A DNA stretch of 64,000 nucleotides from Melitaea cinxia (taxonomy: Eukaryota; Arthropoda; Insecta; Lepidoptera; Nymphalidae), in the NCBI RefSeq assembly GCF_905220565.1, contig NC_059401.1, forward strand, positions 3,745,001 to 3,809,000, read 5' to 3'. Both the position numbers and the translations under genes were made by a program. The notes beneath the pieces are model-generated. The model had not been told where the DNA came from, ran no database searches, and was given only the letters and a program-made list of their open reading frames with translations. This document shows, in pieces, positions 63,243 through 64,000 of this stretch; position 1 is the stretch's first letter, and each line of letters starts with the position of its first letter.

Positions 63243-64000
63243 GTACGAAGATGAAGATTACGAATTTTGGACCGTCACAGCATCATTTCCTGCGATTGAA
63301 GAATTTACACGACTCGAAGAGTGTACTGAGGAGGAACTTCAACACCAGCCGGGACCATCAAAACGGAGAAAAACGTGTGACAATAATGACTACGTGTAAT
63401 TATTATTTTTGCTGCATAAAAATTTTTTGATTAATAAATTTCATGTTTTTGATTTATAATTTGGCTGGTTTATTCATTTATTTCGTATAGCAATAATTCC
63501 CTTAACCAATAATTCCCTTAAAAATAATTCCCTTAAGCAAATAATTCATTCATTTTTACGTTGTGGATACAACCGTGCGAGCGGCTAAATCGACACCGGG
63601 CACAGTCTTACTCACTTTGCGGCGCGCTAGAGGTCGTAATTTTTCTCGAAAATGAAAAATTAAAAAACGAATTTGTAGATCTGAACAGGCTCTACAAGTT
63701 TTATTTCAAACATTTTTCGATATTTTTCATGAGAAAAAAGGAAATAGCGAAAAACAATTTTTTCTCCCAAAATTTGTGGCTTTTTTTAACGATATCTCGA
63801 TAACGATGATCGATACGTGAAAAATGTATAGGACCTTAATTGTAGATCGTAAAAAGAGCAACAAAAAAGTATTCTATAAAAATTTTCGTATCTCAACGGG
63901 GAACCGAGCTATGATAAAAAAACTGAGTTTAACCCTTTTTTCAAGATGGCGGAAAACCCACAAGGTTATTTTGGTCGACAATTTGAACTTAAGCTTTTCT
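63195..64000 (-). repeat. Right arm of 806-bp inverted repeat
   Basis: Reverse complement of 62175-62980. Opens ACATGCGACAATGTCGCCAA and is still matching at the last base of the window. Confidence 0.9.

Larger units (their letters stand above)
62085..64000. mobile_element. Palindromic transposable element, cut by window end
   Basis: The region from about 62085 ('ataggtatagtccagtcatt') differs from surrounding DNA and is organised as two 806-bp inverted arms around a 214-bp loop. The loop and right arm read through a nine-cysteine domain and a trailing acidic frame; the left arm holds the inverted copy of the trailing part only. That layout suggests a TE whose 3' portion has been duplicated in inverted orientation. 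The TE class is not recognised. Confidence 0.65.

Overview
This looks like nuclear DNA of a lepidopteran insect. It is AT-rich and gene-poor, and it carries tRNA-derived SINEs, Helitron-like elements ending in CTAG/CTAA, 3' stubs of LINEs, a Ty3/gypsy retrotransposon with errantivirus-like features, and one intron-containing host gene. The placement in Lepidoptera rests on recognising the style of the repeat families by eye; no species is assigned. No bacterial operons, CRISPR arrays, rRNA or convincing functional tRNA genes are present.

Layout. 0-8.6 kb: repeat-littered intergenic DNA, including a 464-bp MITE-like unit, several copies of an interspersed repeat here called family C (ends in a GTTTGC..GCAAAC hairpin), a Helitron-like unit, and one family C copy whose interior is replaced by a piece of non-LTR reverse transcriptase. 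8.6-13.2 kb: a young 4.6-kb gypsy element with identical 269-bp LTRs, a 4-bp target duplication, an ~80-bp tandem repeat in its leader, and a single 633-aa ORF that joins Gag to what looks like the C-terminal end of integrase; protease, RT, RNase H and the integrase core are absent, and a broken envelope-like remnant follows. 13.2-45.8 kb: non-coding DNA with SINEs, Helitron-like units, two 3' LINE fragments with RT C-termini (25.7-27.0 and 37.6-38.3 kb), an RNase H fragment of another LINE (31.3-31.7 kb), fold-back structures and unassigned GC-richer patches.

48.5-57.3 kb: the one clear host gene, nine exons on the + strand encoding 646 aa of a divergent SLC6 (sodium/neurotransmitter symporter family) transporter. 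The first coding exon lies upstream, unseen or outside the window. All splice junctions are GT-AG and in phase. Key residues of TM6 and TM8 are altered, so ordinary Na+-coupled transport is doubtful. Its introns hold a Helitron-like unit, SINEs, an inverted pair of family A repeats and a cluster of family C repeats.

57.3-62 kb: mostly featureless, with one weak two-exon candidate (60.4-61.3 kb). 62.1-64.0 kb: a giant palindrome with 806-bp arms, about 99% identical as judged from the reading frames compared, around a 214-bp loop. It carries a TE-like ORF with a nine-cysteine CXC (Tesmin/TSO1-like) domain and runs off the window end.

Most of the window is therefore the product of repeated transposition around one transporter gene. 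The observations most worth checking are the Gag-integrase fusion element, the RT-carrying family C copy, the divergent SLC6 protein and the CXC palindrome.
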